A DNA stretch of 64,000 bases from Rhizobium freirei PRF 81 (lineage in GTDB: Bacteria; Pseudomonadota; Alphaproteobacteria; Rhizobiales; Rhizobiaceae): assembly GCF_000359745.1 (NCBI RefSeq), contig NZ_AQHN01000072.1:1-64000 (forward strand), written 5' to 3'. The position numbers and the translations under genes were made by a program. Each line of letters begins with the position of its first letter. The first letter of the stretch is position 1. Under the pieces are notes generated by a model. It did not search any database. It saw nothing but the letters and a program-made list of their open reading frames with translations, and was not told the DNA's origin. Shown piece after piece: positions 32,504 through 44,229 of the stretch.

Positions 32504-32613
32504 TGAATCTTCATGCGGTTGTCGCGCCTATCATTGGTTCGGTGAACCCGAACGTTCCGTGCGCGATGCAAGTCAGCACCGGCTACATTGCCTGCGTGCT
32601 GCAAATGGATTGA
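32503..32613 (+). CDS. Truncated duplicate of the 29928 gene
   Basis: 36 residues: MNLHAVVAPIIGSVNPNVPC then AMQVSTGYIACVLQMD. The first 26 residues and the last seven match the 126-residue protein at 29928-30308, with the middle missing. Its start overlaps the stop of the upstream gene (TGATG). May be a relic or a genuine short form. Confidence 0.6.
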   Translation: MNLHAVVAPIIGSVNPNVPCAMQVSTGYIACVLQMD

Positions 32614-32619
32614 GATCCA

Positions 32620-35557
<2,938 letters not shown>

Positions 35558-35581
35558 CCCTCGGAAAATCAGGAGCCTTCG

Positions 35582-36016
35582 ATGGCAGGAAATCTTACAG
35601 CCGCAGATGTGGTCATTACCTTGACCATTCCCGGGGTATTCAACACTCCGGTTCAGCTTCAAGGGTTTACGACCGACAATGTCTATGATCTGCCCACCGT
35701 TGAGGTGAACCAGACGGCGATGGGCGTGGATGGCAAACTATCGGCGGGATATGTCATCAATCCTGTTGATCAGACATTCCATCTTCAGGCCGATTCTGAT
35801 TCCAATCAGATTTTCGATACATGGATGGCCGCCATGAAATCAAATCGCACAACTTATCGCGTGGAGGGGGATGTCACATTGCCCTCCTTGGGAACAACAT
35901 ACGTTTGCAAGAATGGCGCACTGGTTAGCTGGCCTCCTGCGCCGGCCGCAGCAAAAATTACGCAGCCTCGCCAAGCGCTAATTCGTTGGCAATCGGTTGA
36001 TCCTTCTCCGCTCTGA
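35582..36016 (+). CDS. Tail tube protein
   Basis: A 144-residue protein. Patterns LTAADVVITLTIPGVFNTPV, YVINPVDQTFHLQADSDSNQ and a beta-rich end fit the DUF3277-type tube proteins that follow DUF3383 sheaths. It forms the inner tube. Confidence 0.75.
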   Translation: MAGNLTAADVVITLTIPGVFNTPVQLQGFTTDNVYDLPTVEVNQTAMGVDGKLSAGYVINPVDQTFHLQADSDSNQIFDTWMAAMKSNRTTYRVEGDVTLPSLGTTYVCKNGALVSWPPAPAAAKITQPRQALIRWQSVDPSPL

Positions 36017-36026
36017 GGTTTGACTA

Positions 36027-36554
36027 ATGGCTCGTAAAACTAAAGACGTAACGATCACCTTCCCAGGGCGAGACTATGGTAAGGTCTTCCATCTTCGGGA
36101 ATTTCCACCAATGCAGTCCGAGAAGTGGGCTACTCGCGCGCTCGCAGTCGTGGCTAAATCTGGTGTCGATATCGGCGGAATTGATGAGATTATGAAGCTC
36201 GGAATGGCTGGTATAGCCATGCTGGGGGTTGCGTCTCTCGTAAATTGTCCGTTCGAAGAGATAGAGCCGCTTCTTGATGAGATGATGTGGTGCGTTTGTA
36301 TCAAACCAGACCCGCAGAGGCCGAATTACATTCGCGAAGATCTCATTGAGGAAGACATCGAGGAAATCGCGACTCGCCTCTATCTTCGATCGGAGGTGTT
36401 TCAGTTGATCACGGGTTTTTCCGTGACCGGCGGCCTATCGAGCGAAACTTCTTCGTCGGCGCCGGCTCATCCGTCTCCCTCATCGAATATCCCAACCTTC
36501 CCCGAACCATCGGTGCAGTTCTCTCGCTCGCAAAAGACAAAACGACCGCGCTGA
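36027..36554 (+). CDS. Tail assembly chaperone (short form, gpG-like)
   Basis: A 175-residue zero-frame product. The core reads DVTITFPGRDYGKVFHLREF and LVNCPFEEIEPLLDEMMWCV, typical of chaperones that precede the tape measure. The C-terminus after residue 131 is low-complexity (SSETSSSAPAHPSPSSN), as expected for a part that is normally replaced by the frameshifted form. Confidence 0.8.
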   Translation: MARKTKDVTITFPGRDYGKVFHLREFPPMQSEKWATRALAVVAKSGVDIGGIDEIMKLGMAGIAMLGVASLVNCPFEEIEPLLDEMMWCVCIKPDPQRPNYIREDLIEEDIEEIATRLYLRSEVFQLITGFSVTGGLSSETSSSAPAHPSPSSNIPTFPEPSVQFSRSQKTKRPR

Positions 36555-36670
36555 GAGACCTTCAAGAGCACCTGTCCCTAGAAGATGTCTACGACATTTT
36601 GGAAGTCGCTGCGGTGGATTCCTACAATGCCGAATTGATCAGAGAAGCAGCGAAAAGAAAGGGGAGTTGA
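36027..36670 (+). CDS. Tail assembly chaperone (-1 frameshift form, gpGT-like)
   Basis: Zero-frame residues 1-131 are followed by a -1 shift at G GGT TTT (36413-36419). The new frame reads RDRRPIERNFFVGAGSS, then LIEYPNLPRTIGAVLSLA and DLQEHLSLEDVYDILEVAAV up to TGA 36670, giving about 214 residues. The shifted frame has sensible protein composition and ends just before the tape measure TTG. In lambda and Mu-like phages such fusion chaperones coat the tape measure. Confidence 0.8.
36413..36419 (+). promoter_or_regulatory. Slippery heptamer for -1 frameshifting
   Basis: G GGT TTT in zero frame (X XXY YYZ), located between a conserved chaperone core and the low-complexity zero-frame tail. After slippage codons GGG and TTT are re-paired and translation continues in the frame that stays open to 36670. 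Confidence 0.8.
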
Positions 36671-36671
36671 T

Positions 36672-38777
36672 TTGGCGAACATCATCGACACCCTTTATGT
36701 TGCCGTAGGCCTCGATCCTTCTGCCTACAAGAAGGGCGCGAAGGAAATCCAGGAGACCGACAAAAAGACCACTGATCAGATGGTCAAAAGTGGCAAGATT
36801 GTCGAAGCTTCCGCCAAATCAACAGCGCAGGCGATTTCTTCTGTCACGCGATCTGTTCTGACGCTTTATGCCACATTTCTCGGTGCGCGCGGCATCAAGG
36901 AATTCATTGCTGACCTGAATACCGCTGATGCATCGCTCGGCCGCTTTGCAGCCAATCTTGGTCAATCGCCTCAGACTATTGCCGCTTGGGGTATGGCAAC
37001 CGAGCGCATGGGTGGGTCTGCCGAAGCTACCGCTGGCTCATTTGAACGGATCGGCAAGGCCCTCTATGATCTGCACCGCAATGGTCAGTTGCTGCCGAAG
37101 GAATTCAGCCAGCTTCAGGCATTGACCGGCAAGCGTATCGATACAGAACATGGCGTCGACAAGTTCCTTCGGGACACTGCGTCTGCTCTGAAGGCCATGA
37201 ACGGCATTGATCCGGCTCAAGCGCATTTCCTTGCGCAGGGAATGGGGATCGATGACGCCACCGCCAATGTGATGATCAAGTATGGTGACGCCATTGGCGC
37301 CTACCTTGATCAGATCAAGAAGCTTTCGCCATCGAATGATGCCATCAAGGCAGCCCAACAGCTTCAAGATCAGTGGGTCACTCTACAGCAGACGGCGGTC
37401 TCTCTCGCCAATACTGTGCTGGAGAAGCTTGGCCCGACAATGGCGAAACTGCTCAAGCAGATGACGGATTGGTTGGAAAAGAACCAAGACTGGCTCAGAA
37501 GCGGGATTGTCAAGGCTGTCGGAGACTTCTCCGACTATCTCGCGAAAGTGGATTGGAATGCGATCGGCCAGGGGCTTAAGGATTTCGGCAATGACGCAAA
37601 GCAGGTTGCGGATGCCATCGGCGGCATAACGACCGCAACAGAGGTTCTGTTTGCTCTGTGGGCCGGTAGCAAAGCCCTTGGGATGCTTGGTAGTCTGAGA
37701 ACTGCATTGGGACCAAGTGCTGCCGCTACGCCATCCGCATCATCTGGGGGTGGGATGATGGGTGTCCTAGGAAAGATCTTCGCAGTCACCGGAGCAGCAT
37801 ATATGTTGACCGATACCGCGCCAGGACCAAGCCAAGCAAAAATCAACGCGGCCGAAAAGAACGCTTGGTACAATCGCGGGCCTGCCGCAAATTCATCTGG
37901 AAGCCCAGATGATCGGGATAGGGATCGCGTCGGCAGGGAAGGCAGTCTTAACGACTTCCTGAACCAGACTGTAGACGGCCGTCCGGTATCGAAGTCCAAT
38001 CCGATGCCCGTCACCCTTGAACAGCAAGGATCTGGTGGCGGGTTTTGGCAGAGCGTCGGTAATTTCTTCGGTGGGCTGCTTGGCGGCGGCGGCAGCAATG
38101 ACGCAGCGCCTTCAGGCGGTAAAACAACACCATTCGTGGGCAAAACCTTAGCGGCCGGAACGCCAAGTCTGACCGGCTCTAACGCGGATGTTGTTGCCTA
38201 TATCCGTCAGGCCGCAATCAAACGTGGCATTGATCCGAACATTGCTCTTCGTGTTGCCAATCATGAAGGTCTTCGTGGATTTGATCCAACAAAAGTGGAC
38301 CGGGGCGGTGATGGGAATTCGTCCTTCGGGCCATTCCAGCTCCATTATGGTGGTATCAATCCTCGGATGCCTCATGGTGGCCTTGGGGATGAGTTCACAA
38401 AGAAAACTGGCCTGGATGCTCGCAATTCCAGCACATGGAAACAGCAGATTGATTTCGCGCTGGATCAAGTTCGAAAGGGCGGCTGGGGGCCTTGGATGGG
38501 TGCTCGGGCCGAAGGAATCACTGGGAAAATGGGCGTTGGTCCATTCCCAGACACCGGGTATGTGGATTCTGTAATGTCGGGTGCGCGCGGCGCGGCACTG
38601 TCCAATATTCAGAACAACCATACCGCCACTACGTCGAGCACATCAAACGCTATGCATGTCGGTACGATCAATGTGAACGCGCCGCAGGCGACGGATTCGA
38701 AGGGCATAGCCTCAACGATCGCCGATAGCCTATTCCGCTCGACAGTTGCCGCCACTGCCAATTCAGGACCACAATAA
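36672..38777 (+). CDS. Tape measure protein with C-terminal muramidase-like domain
   Basis: A 701-residue protein, TTG start directly after the chaperone. Residues ~20-330 are helical and repetitive with a hydrophobic stretch (ATEVLFALWAGSKALGMLGS), then Gly/Ser/Pro linkers. Residues ~505-640 resemble a lytic transglycosylase: AIKRGIDPNIALRVANHEGL (catalytic Glu), SSFGPFQLHYGGINPRMP. It sets tail length and probably opens the cell wall during DNA entry. Confidence 0.85.
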   Translation: MANIIDTLYVAVGLDPSAYKKGAKEIQETDKKTTDQMVKSGKIVEASAKSTAQAISSVTRSVLTLYATFLGARGIKEFIADLNTADASLGRFAANLGQSPQTIAAWGMATERMGGSAEATAGSFERIGKALYDLHRNGQLLPKEFSQLQALTGKRIDTEHGVDKFLRDTASALKAMNGIDPAQAHFLAQGMGIDDATANVMIKYGDAIGAYLDQIKKLSPSNDAIKAAQQLQDQWVTLQQTAVSLANTVLEKLGPTMAKLLKQMTDWLEKNQDWLRSGIVKAVGDFSDYLAKVDWNAIGQGLKDFGNDAKQVADAIGGITTATEVLFALWAGSKALGMLGSLRTALGPSAAATPSASSGGGMMGVLGKIFAVTGAAYMLTDTAPGPSQAKINAAEKNAWYNRGPAANSSGSPDDRDRDRVGREGSLNDFLNQTVDGRPVSKSNPMPVTLEQQGSGGGFWQSVGNFFGGLLGGGGSNDAAPSGGKTTPFVGKTLAAGTPSLTGSNADVVAYIRQAAIKRGIDPNIALRVANHEGLRGFDPTKVDRGGDGNSSFGPFQLHYGGINPRMPHGGLGDEFTKKTGLDARNSSTWKQQIDFALDQVRKGGWGPWMGARAEGITGKMGVGPFPDTGYVDSVMSGARGAALSNIQNNHTATTSSTSNAMHVGTINVNAPQATDSKGIASTIADSLFRSTVAATANSGPQ

Positions 38778-39403
38778 TGGTATTCCCGGTTAATGTTCCC
38801 AATGTGCCGGGAGTGCCGTCTGTGGTCTTCGCCGCGGCGGCTGGGCAACTTCTGAATTTCCTCACGGCCGATGCGGTTGGGTTATTCTTTGGAGCGCCTC
38901 TTCAGCAACCATGGGGGATCTATTCGGGCGGAACCCCTGTCATTCTCGCGGATAACGTGGTCAGGTTTGATTATCGACAGCAATGGGCAATTTCGGACTT
39001 TCCAGTCGAGCGCGGGGCATTCCAGAGCTTCGATAAAGTTCAGATCCCATTCGATGCCAGATTTCAGTTCTCAGCCGGCGGATCGGATGCAAACAAGCAG
39101 GCATTCATCGCTTCGATCCAGGCCGTGGCGGGTGATTTGAACCTCTACGATGTGGTGACACCGGATGCGATTTATCCTTCCGTCAACATCACAAATTGGA
39201 GCTATAGCCAGTCCGCTAACAATGGCGTCGGTCTGATCGTGGTGGATATTTGGACGTTCGAAGTTCGCGAGACCGTGAACGATATGCAATCTGCCACACA
39301 AAGCCCGACCTCGGCGTCCCAAGTCAACGGCGGCACTGTCCAGCCCGTAGCGGCAACGCCAACGCAAAACGCGGCACTCGACCGCATACACGCGAATAAG
39401 TGA
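38777..39403 (+). CDS. Tail/baseplate protein
   Basis: A 208-residue protein coupled to the tape measure by TAATG. Contains beta-rich stretches (VVRFDYRQQWAISDFPVERG, AIYPSVNITNWSYSQSANNG, VVDIWTFEVRETVNDMQSAT) and a disordered Thr/Ala/Asn tail. Its position between tape measure and baseplate genes matches the LysM-like or hub-connector proteins of DUF3383 phages. Family name not certain. Confidence 0.6.
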   Translation: MVFPVNVPNVPGVPSVVFAAAAGQLLNFLTADAVGLFFGAPLQQPWGIYSGGTPVILADNVVRFDYRQQWAISDFPVERGAFQSFDKVQIPFDARFQFSAGGSDANKQAFIASIQAVAGDLNLYDVVTPDAIYPSVNITNWSYSQSANNGVGLIVVDIWTFEVRETVNDMQSATQSPTSASQVNGGTVQPVAATPTQNAALDRIHANK

Positions 39404-39406
39404 CTT

Positions 39407-39715
39407 ATGCTGATCGTCCCATTACAGGCTATTCCAAACCAGACCGTGACAGTGACCTTGAACGGGCAGGTTTGCCAGATCGATGTTTATCAGACGATCG
39501 GCGGCCTATTCGTCGATCTTTATGTGAGCAACACATTGATCATTGGCGGGGTTATTGCCGAAACGAACAACAGGATCGTTCGATCGGCCTATCTCGGGTT
39601 TCAAGGCGATCTGGCCTTTATCGATGATCAGAGTGGAGATGAAGATCCATATTATACGGGTCTGGGGACGCGCTGGAACCTCGCATATCTCACGCCAGAT
39701 GAATTGGCGGCGTGA
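39407..39715 (+). CDS. Baseplate plug-like small protein
   Basis: A 102-residue protein: VPLQAIPNQTVTVTLNGQVC then QIDVYQTIGGLFVDLYV and LGTRWNLAYLTPDEL. This beta-rich pattern matches the small baseplate plug proteins (cyanophage Pam3 gp18 type) that follow the tape measure region. It may cap the tube at the baseplate. Confidence 0.65.
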   Translation: MLIVPLQAIPNQTVTVTLNGQVCQIDVYQTIGGLFVDLYVSNTLIIGGVIAETNNRIVRSAYLGFQGDLAFIDDQSGDEDPYYTGLGTRWNLAYLTPDELAA

Positions 39716-39718
39716 GAT

Positions 39719-40108
39719 TCAATCTCCGATCTTTCGCAATGCATCTTCTGCCATGATGCGCAAATCGCCGTAGCAGTGATCTTCGGCGTATCCGGAAGCG
39801 CGGCAGAAATGAACATAGGAATCGATTACTGGGGCGCAACTCGTGACGAGAACTGCGACTTCATCGCCTCCAAGCATTTTGATCTGATGAAGTTTTCCAG
39901 ACTCCAGCTCGGCATTCGCCGCCGTGCAATTGGCGAAAGAGATCGCATTCCTCATCATTGCTTCGCTCGGTACCTGCGCATGAGCGTGGTCAACGCATGA
40001 CGCCACGGCAAACAGAATGCCAAAGGCAAAAAGCGTCAGCATGAATTTGGTGAACCTCGGAAAGAGGATGACCAGAAATAGCAAAAATAGAGCGGGCACA
40101 AAGATCAT
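39719..40108 (-). CDS. Secreted/membrane moron between tail genes
   Basis: A 129-residue protein on the opposite strand. It starts MIFVPALFLLFLVILFPRFT, a membrane segment, then a second segment ending VASCVDHAHAQ that could be a signal peptide or second membrane segment. The mature part has four Cys (NCTAANAELESG, TSCAP, FCRASG, HCYGD), so it is probably periplasmic with disulfides. Likely expressed in the lysogen, with no virion role expected. Confidence 0.65.
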   Translation of the reverse strand: MIFVPALFLLFLVILFPRFTKFMLTLFAFGILFAVASCVDHAHAQVPSEAMMRNAISFANCTAANAELESGKLHQIKMLGGDEVAVLVTSCAPVIDSYVHFCRASGYAEDHCYGDLRIMAEDALRKIGD

Positions 40109-40162
40109 GGCGAAAATGTGCGCCTGTTTATCTATTTCTGCAAGATGAGCGGAGATGAATGA

Positions 40163-41026
40163 ATGTCATTTTCGCAAAAACTAATTAACGTCCAATTCGA
40201 TCTTGCCAATGGTAGTTTCGGAAAAGGAAAGAATAACAGCGCCTTGGTGACTGGCGCTCGTGTGGCGTGTCACATTACGAACACAGGTGGCGCATCGCAA
40301 AGCTGGCTCGAGATGGCGATCTACGGGTTGCCAATGAGCCTTATGAACCAGTTATCGACGGTCGGCACACAAGCCTATAAGCTCTACCAGAATTCCGTCA
40401 CGGTGGAAGCTGGTGATGCCTCTGGCATGACTTTGGTATTTGGCGGTCAAATCACCTCCGCATTCGTTGATGCGGAGGCCATGCCTGAAGTCTGCTTTCG
40501 GGTGATGGCAAGGCCAGGAGCTTTTCACGCGATAAAGCCTGCCACGCCTTTGAGTATCCGGGGCTCTGCTGATGTCGCAGGGATGATGCAGGGTCTCGCG
40601 ACGCAGATGGGGTTCGCCTTCGAGAATGCCGGTGTCACGACGAAACTGGCAAACCCTTACTATGCGGGGACAGCTCTTCAGCAAGCTCTTGCGATCGCAA
40701 AGCACGCCGGTGTCGACATGATTATCGAACGAAACACAATGGCGATCGTGCCTCCAAGCTCTACGCGGGAAGGTGATGCCGTTCTGATTTCCGCTCAGAC
40801 CGGGATGATTGGGTATCCAAGCTTCAACCAGGCGAATGTCTTGGTCAGGGCATTATTCAATCCGTCCGTCAAATATCTCGGCGCGATCGAAGTCAAAAGC
40901 GATCTGACTCCCGCTAATGGGAAATGGAAGGTCAACCGGCTGGAATATCAGCTTGAATCTATGGTGCCGCACGGTCGCTGGGAAATGGCGATGGAAGGCG
41001 TTCAGATCGGAGCCACGGTATCATGA
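40163..41026 (+). CDS. Baseplate hub-like protein
   Basis: A 287-residue protein: NSALVTGARVACHITNTGGA, WLEMAIYGLPMSLMNQLSTV, GMTLVFGGQITSAFVDAEAM and LEYQLESMVPHGRWEMAMEG. The order of beta-strands and position before the spike fit the gp27-type hub in this class of phages. Coupled by ATGA to the next gene. Confidence 0.7.
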   Translation: MSFSQKLINVQFDLANGSFGKGKNNSALVTGARVACHITNTGGASQSWLEMAIYGLPMSLMNQLSTVGTQAYKLYQNSVTVEAGDASGMTLVFGGQITSAFVDAEAMPEVCFRVMARPGAFHAIKPATPLSIRGSADVAGMMQGLATQMGFAFENAGVTTKLANPYYAGTALQQALAIAKHAGVDMIIERNTMAIVPPSSTREGDAVLISAQTGMIGYPSFNQANVLVRALFNPSVKYLGAIEVKSDLTPANGKWKVNRLEYQLESMVPHGRWEMAMEGVQIGATVS

Positions 41027-41688
41027 CGGCTCCGGAGGGCTTTTTCGGCCAACAAGGCATTACCGATAACACGGACCTTTACAATGCTATCAGGTTTCTG
41101 ATTCAGCAGGAACTCTCTGAGGCGCGGACAGCATTGCCGGTGAAAATCATCGCCGTTCATGGTGGCGGGGTAGGGGCGGCTCCTACGGTTGATGTTCAGC
41201 CCATGGTCAATCAGATCGATGGGCAGGGCAATCAGACGCCTCATGGCATTATCTATGGTCTTCCCGTTTCTCGTAGCCAGGGTGGCGCCGCCGGCGTGAT
41301 TATGGATCCGGTCATCGGTGATGTGGGCCATATTATCATCAGTGACCGGGATACTTCGTCTCTTCGCTCAAATGAGGGAGCGCAATCTAATCCCGGCTCC
41401 TTTCGGCGCAGCAATCTTTCGGATGGCGTCTATCACGGCGCGATGCTGAACGCAGTGACGCCAACCAGATACGTCAACCTGAATGGCCCCGGCATCCATA
41501 TCGTGGATGAGTTTGGTAACAGCATTCAAACTGGCACCAATGGTGTGAATATCAACGGCCTGATTATTGATCGTAGCGGCAATCTGACCACTCCCGGCGG
41601 AGTCCAAGCGGGCACGGGCACGGGTGATAGCGTCACGCTGCAGCATCACAAGCATGGTGGCGGCCCACCGCCCGATCCAGGAACCTGA
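41023..41688 (+). CDS. Baseplate spike protein (Gp138 N-domain type)
   Basis: A 221-residue protein. The N-terminal part TALPVKIIAVHGGGVGAAPT then VDVQPMVNQIDGQGNQTPHG and IMDPVIGDVGHIIISDRDTS fits the OB-fold Gp138 N-domain. Residues ~150-210 are beta-helical. The end TLQHHKHGGGPPPDPGT is His-rich and probably binds a metal at the spike tip, as in other membrane-piercing spikes. Confidence 0.8.
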   Translation: MTAPEGFFGQQGITDNTDLYNAIRFLIQQELSEARTALPVKIIAVHGGGVGAAPTVDVQPMVNQIDGQGNQTPHGIIYGLPVSRSQGGAAGVIMDPVIGDVGHIIISDRDTSSLRSNEGAQSNPGSFRRSNLSDGVYHGAMLNAVTPTRYVNLNGPGIHIVDEFGNSIQTGTNGVNINGLIIDRSGNLTTPGGVQAGTGTGDSVTLQHHKHGGGPPPDPGT

Positions 41689-41689
41689 C

Positions 41690-42040
41690 ATGCAGACACT
41701 TCTTTTGGATGTGGTGACGTGGGATCTAGCCGTAGATACCGCGGGCAATATCGCTGTGGCCGGCAATCCTTATTCGCAGGCACAAGACGCTGCCAGTGCG
41801 ATCCGGACGTTCGAAGGTGAAGTGTACTTCGATACAACCCTTGGGATTCCATACTTCACCGAAATCCTAGGCTATTCGCCGCCGATATCATTGATGAAGG
41901 CGCGCTTCAATGCTGCGGCCCTCACGGTTCCGGGGGTCACCAAGTCTCAGTCATTCATCACTTCTTGGAAAGACCGCGTGGTCTCGGGCCAAGTCCAGAT
42001 CATGAACGATGACGGCCAAGTTTCGGCTACAGGGTTCTAA
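41690..42040 (+). CDS. Baseplate wedge protein (gpW/gp25 type)
   Basis: A 116-residue protein from ATG 41690 (MQTLLLDVVTWDLAVDTAGN). AASAIRTFEGEVYFDTTLGI followed by PYFTEILGYSP and ALTVPGVTKSQSF is the gp25-like pattern. It forms the inner wedge with gpJ. Confidence 0.8.
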   Translation: MQTLLLDVVTWDLAVDTAGNIAVAGNPYSQAQDAASAIRTFEGEVYFDTTLGIPYFTEILGYSPPISLMKARFNAAALTVPGVTKSQSFITSWKDRVVSGQVQIMNDDGQVSATGF

Positions 42041-42046
42041 TCACAC

Positions 42047-43477
42047 ATGACAACTTCTGTTCCTCAGCCGTCCTTCGGGCCGAACGGCTTCGTGATTCCG
42101 TCTGCATCTCAGGTGCTGACCGGCGTTACCGAAGACATCAATTCTGCATTCGGAGGGAATCTCAACCCGGCGCTCAATACGCCACAAGGTCAGCTCGCGT
42201 CTTCGGAAGCTGCGGTAGTCGATAATGTCAACCAGACCTTCCTATTCCTGACACAGCAATTCGATCCGGCCTATGCCTCTGGTCGATATCAGGATGCCTT
42301 AGCGCGGATATACTTCCTCGAGCGCAATCCGGCACAGCCGACCGTTGTTCAGGCATTGTGCACCGGCCTGCAAGGCGTGGTTATCCCGGTCGGGTCACTG
42401 GTGGTCGCTGCGGATGGCAATCAGTACATTTGCACGGAAGCTGGCACTATTCCGGCTTCTGGCAACATCACGTTGACCTTTGAATGCTCCGTTCCGGGTC
42501 CGATCTCTTGCCCTGAAGGTACGCTGAACCAGATCTATCGCAGCATCCCTGGCTGGGATTCGATCACCAACCCAGCGGATGGCGTGCTTGGGAACAATGT
42601 TGAAAGCCGGTCAGCCTTCGAAGCGCGGCGGGCAGCGTCCGTTGCTCTGAACTCCATTGGCTCGCTTCCGTCCGTGCTCGGCGCGGTCTTGGCAGTTCCG
42701 AATGTCATTGACGCGTTCGTCACAGAAAATTCGACGAATAGCCCTCAGACAATCGGCGGCGTCTCTGTCTACCCAAACTCCCTGTATGTTTCGGTAGTCG
42801 GCGGAGCTGCACAGGATATAGGGCAGGCCATTTGGTCAAAGAAGGCGCCGGGATGCGCCTATAACGGCAACACAAGCGTAACGGTCCTGGATACCAGCCC
42901 AGGATATGTGCCGCCATATCCGGCCTATACCGTGTCTTTCGAGGTTCCGCCGCCGCTTCCAATCCTGTTTGCGGTGAATATCGTCAACTCGACACTGGTG
43001 CCGGCGAATGCGGGGACGCTAATCCAGAATGCGATCATCAGTGCATTCTCCGGTGGCGATGGTGGTCCACGCGCCAAGATCGGCGGAACGTTGCTTGCCA
43101 GCCGGTTCTATGCGCCTGTGGCCGCTCTCGGGTCTTGGGCGCAGATCGTCTCGATTGAGATCGGCTCAGTCAACAATGCCTCGGCTTCTTTCACTGGATC
43201 CATCTCCGGAACGACGCTGACTGTGTCGGCCGTCAGTTCGGGAACGCTGGCGGTCGGTCAAACCATTTCGGATGTCACCGGAAATCTGATTGTGGGGACA
43301 ACGATAACCGCGCTTGGTACGGGAACTGGCGGAACGGGAACCTATACGATCTCGGCCAGCCAGACCGTGGGTTCAGAGTCGATGCAATCCGCCATCGCGA
43401 ACCTGTTTGAGATCGCAGTTCGCATCAATCAGGTACCGACGGTATCCGCCAACAACATCGTTGTGACGTTGATCTGA
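42047..43477 (+). CDS. Baseplate J-like protein with inserted repeat domain
   Basis: A 476-residue protein. N-terminal (VPQPSFGPNGFVIPSASQVL, GVTEDINSAFGGNLNPALNT), central (ARIYFLERNPAQPTVVQALC, GWDSITNPADGVLGNNVESR, AFEARRAASVALNSIGSLPS) and C-terminal segments match baseplate gpJ. Residues ~381-446 are the Gly/Thr-rich cassette again (FTGSISGTTLTVSAVSSG). It is inserted near the end of the gpJ fold. Confidence 0.85.
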   Translation: MTTSVPQPSFGPNGFVIPSASQVLTGVTEDINSAFGGNLNPALNTPQGQLASSEAAVVDNVNQTFLFLTQQFDPAYASGRYQDALARIYFLERNPAQPTVVQALCTGLQGVVIPVGSLVVAADGNQYICTEAGTIPASGNITLTFECSVPGPISCPEGTLNQIYRSIPGWDSITNPADGVLGNNVESRSAFEARRAASVALNSIGSLPSVLGAVLAVPNVIDAFVTENSTNSPQTIGGVSVYPNSLYVSVVGGAAQDIGQAIWSKKAPGCAYNGNTSVTVLDTSPGYVPPYPAYTVSFEVPPPLPILFAVNIVNSTLVPANAGTLIQNAIISAFSGGDGGPRAKIGGTLLASRFYAPVAALGSWAQIVSIEIGSVNNASASFTGSISGTTLTVSAVSSGTLAVGQTISDVTGNLIVGTTITALGTGTGGTGTYTISASQTVGSESMQSAIANLFEIAVRINQVPTVSANNIVVTLI

Positions 43478-44220
43478 TGACTGACGTTCCGTATCCACGC
43501 CCACCCGCTGGCATTCCCAACGGTATAGGGCAATTTGAGATCGGCGTCAGCCTGATCGGGACGCAACCCAGTTTTTCGGTCTGGGACACAGTAATCAGTC
43601 AATATGCAAATTCAAAAATATTGACGACGCTGATCACCAATCTCAACGACTACATCGACCAGACGCAGAATCTGGATGCTTTCTATGACGCCATTATGAA
43701 CGTGGCTACCGCCCAAGGCGAAGGATTAAATATATGGGGCCGCATAGTAGGCGTAAATCGCGTCCTAAAGGTTCAGGTCGGCAACTGGTTTGGCTTCAAT
43801 GAAGCATCTCCGGGGTCTTGGACTTTCGGACAGGGATCGTTCTATAGCGGCGCTTCGCTAACCAGCAACTTTTCGCTGTCAGATCAAGCCTATCGAACGC
43901 TGATTTATGCCAAGGCCGCGGCGAACATCACCGATGGCTCGATACCCGCCATCAACCATATTCTGATGATGCTCTTCCCCAATCGCGGGAATGCGTATGT
44001 CACCGAGGGATCGCATACCGGCGCATGGTTCGGATTTGCCGAATCCACCAATGCGCAGGGCTTCAATCAGGCATCGTTCTATAGCGGCTCTCCCATCGCA
44101 ACGATGACCATGACTTACACCTTCGAGTTCCAGCTGTCTCCAGTGGAACTCGCCATTGTCCAGCAATCTGGTGTTTTGCCGAAGTCGACGGGTGTCGCAG
44201 CTTCGGTTGTCACCCTTTAG
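43477..44220 (+). CDS. DUF2612 baseplate/tail protein
   Basis: A 247-residue protein. QYANSKILTTLITNLNDYID, AQGEGLNIWGRIVGVNRVLK and the start IG-FEIG are typical of DUF2612. A motif is duplicated: WFGFNEASPGSW...GSFYSG and WFGFAESTNAQGFNQASFYS. It may join baseplate and fibres. Confidence 0.75.
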   Translation: MTDVPYPRPPAGIPNGIGQFEIGVSLIGTQPSFSVWDTVISQYANSKILTTLITNLNDYIDQTQNLDAFYDAIMNVATAQGEGLNIWGRIVGVNRVLKVQVGNWFGFNEASPGSWTFGQGSFYSGASLTSNFSLSDQAYRTLIYAKAAANITDGSIPAINHILMMLFPNRGNAYVTEGSHTGAWFGFAESTNAQGFNQASFYSGSPIATMTMTYTFEFQLSPVELAIVQQSGVLPKSTGVAASVVTL

Positions 44221-44229
44221 GGGCCATCA

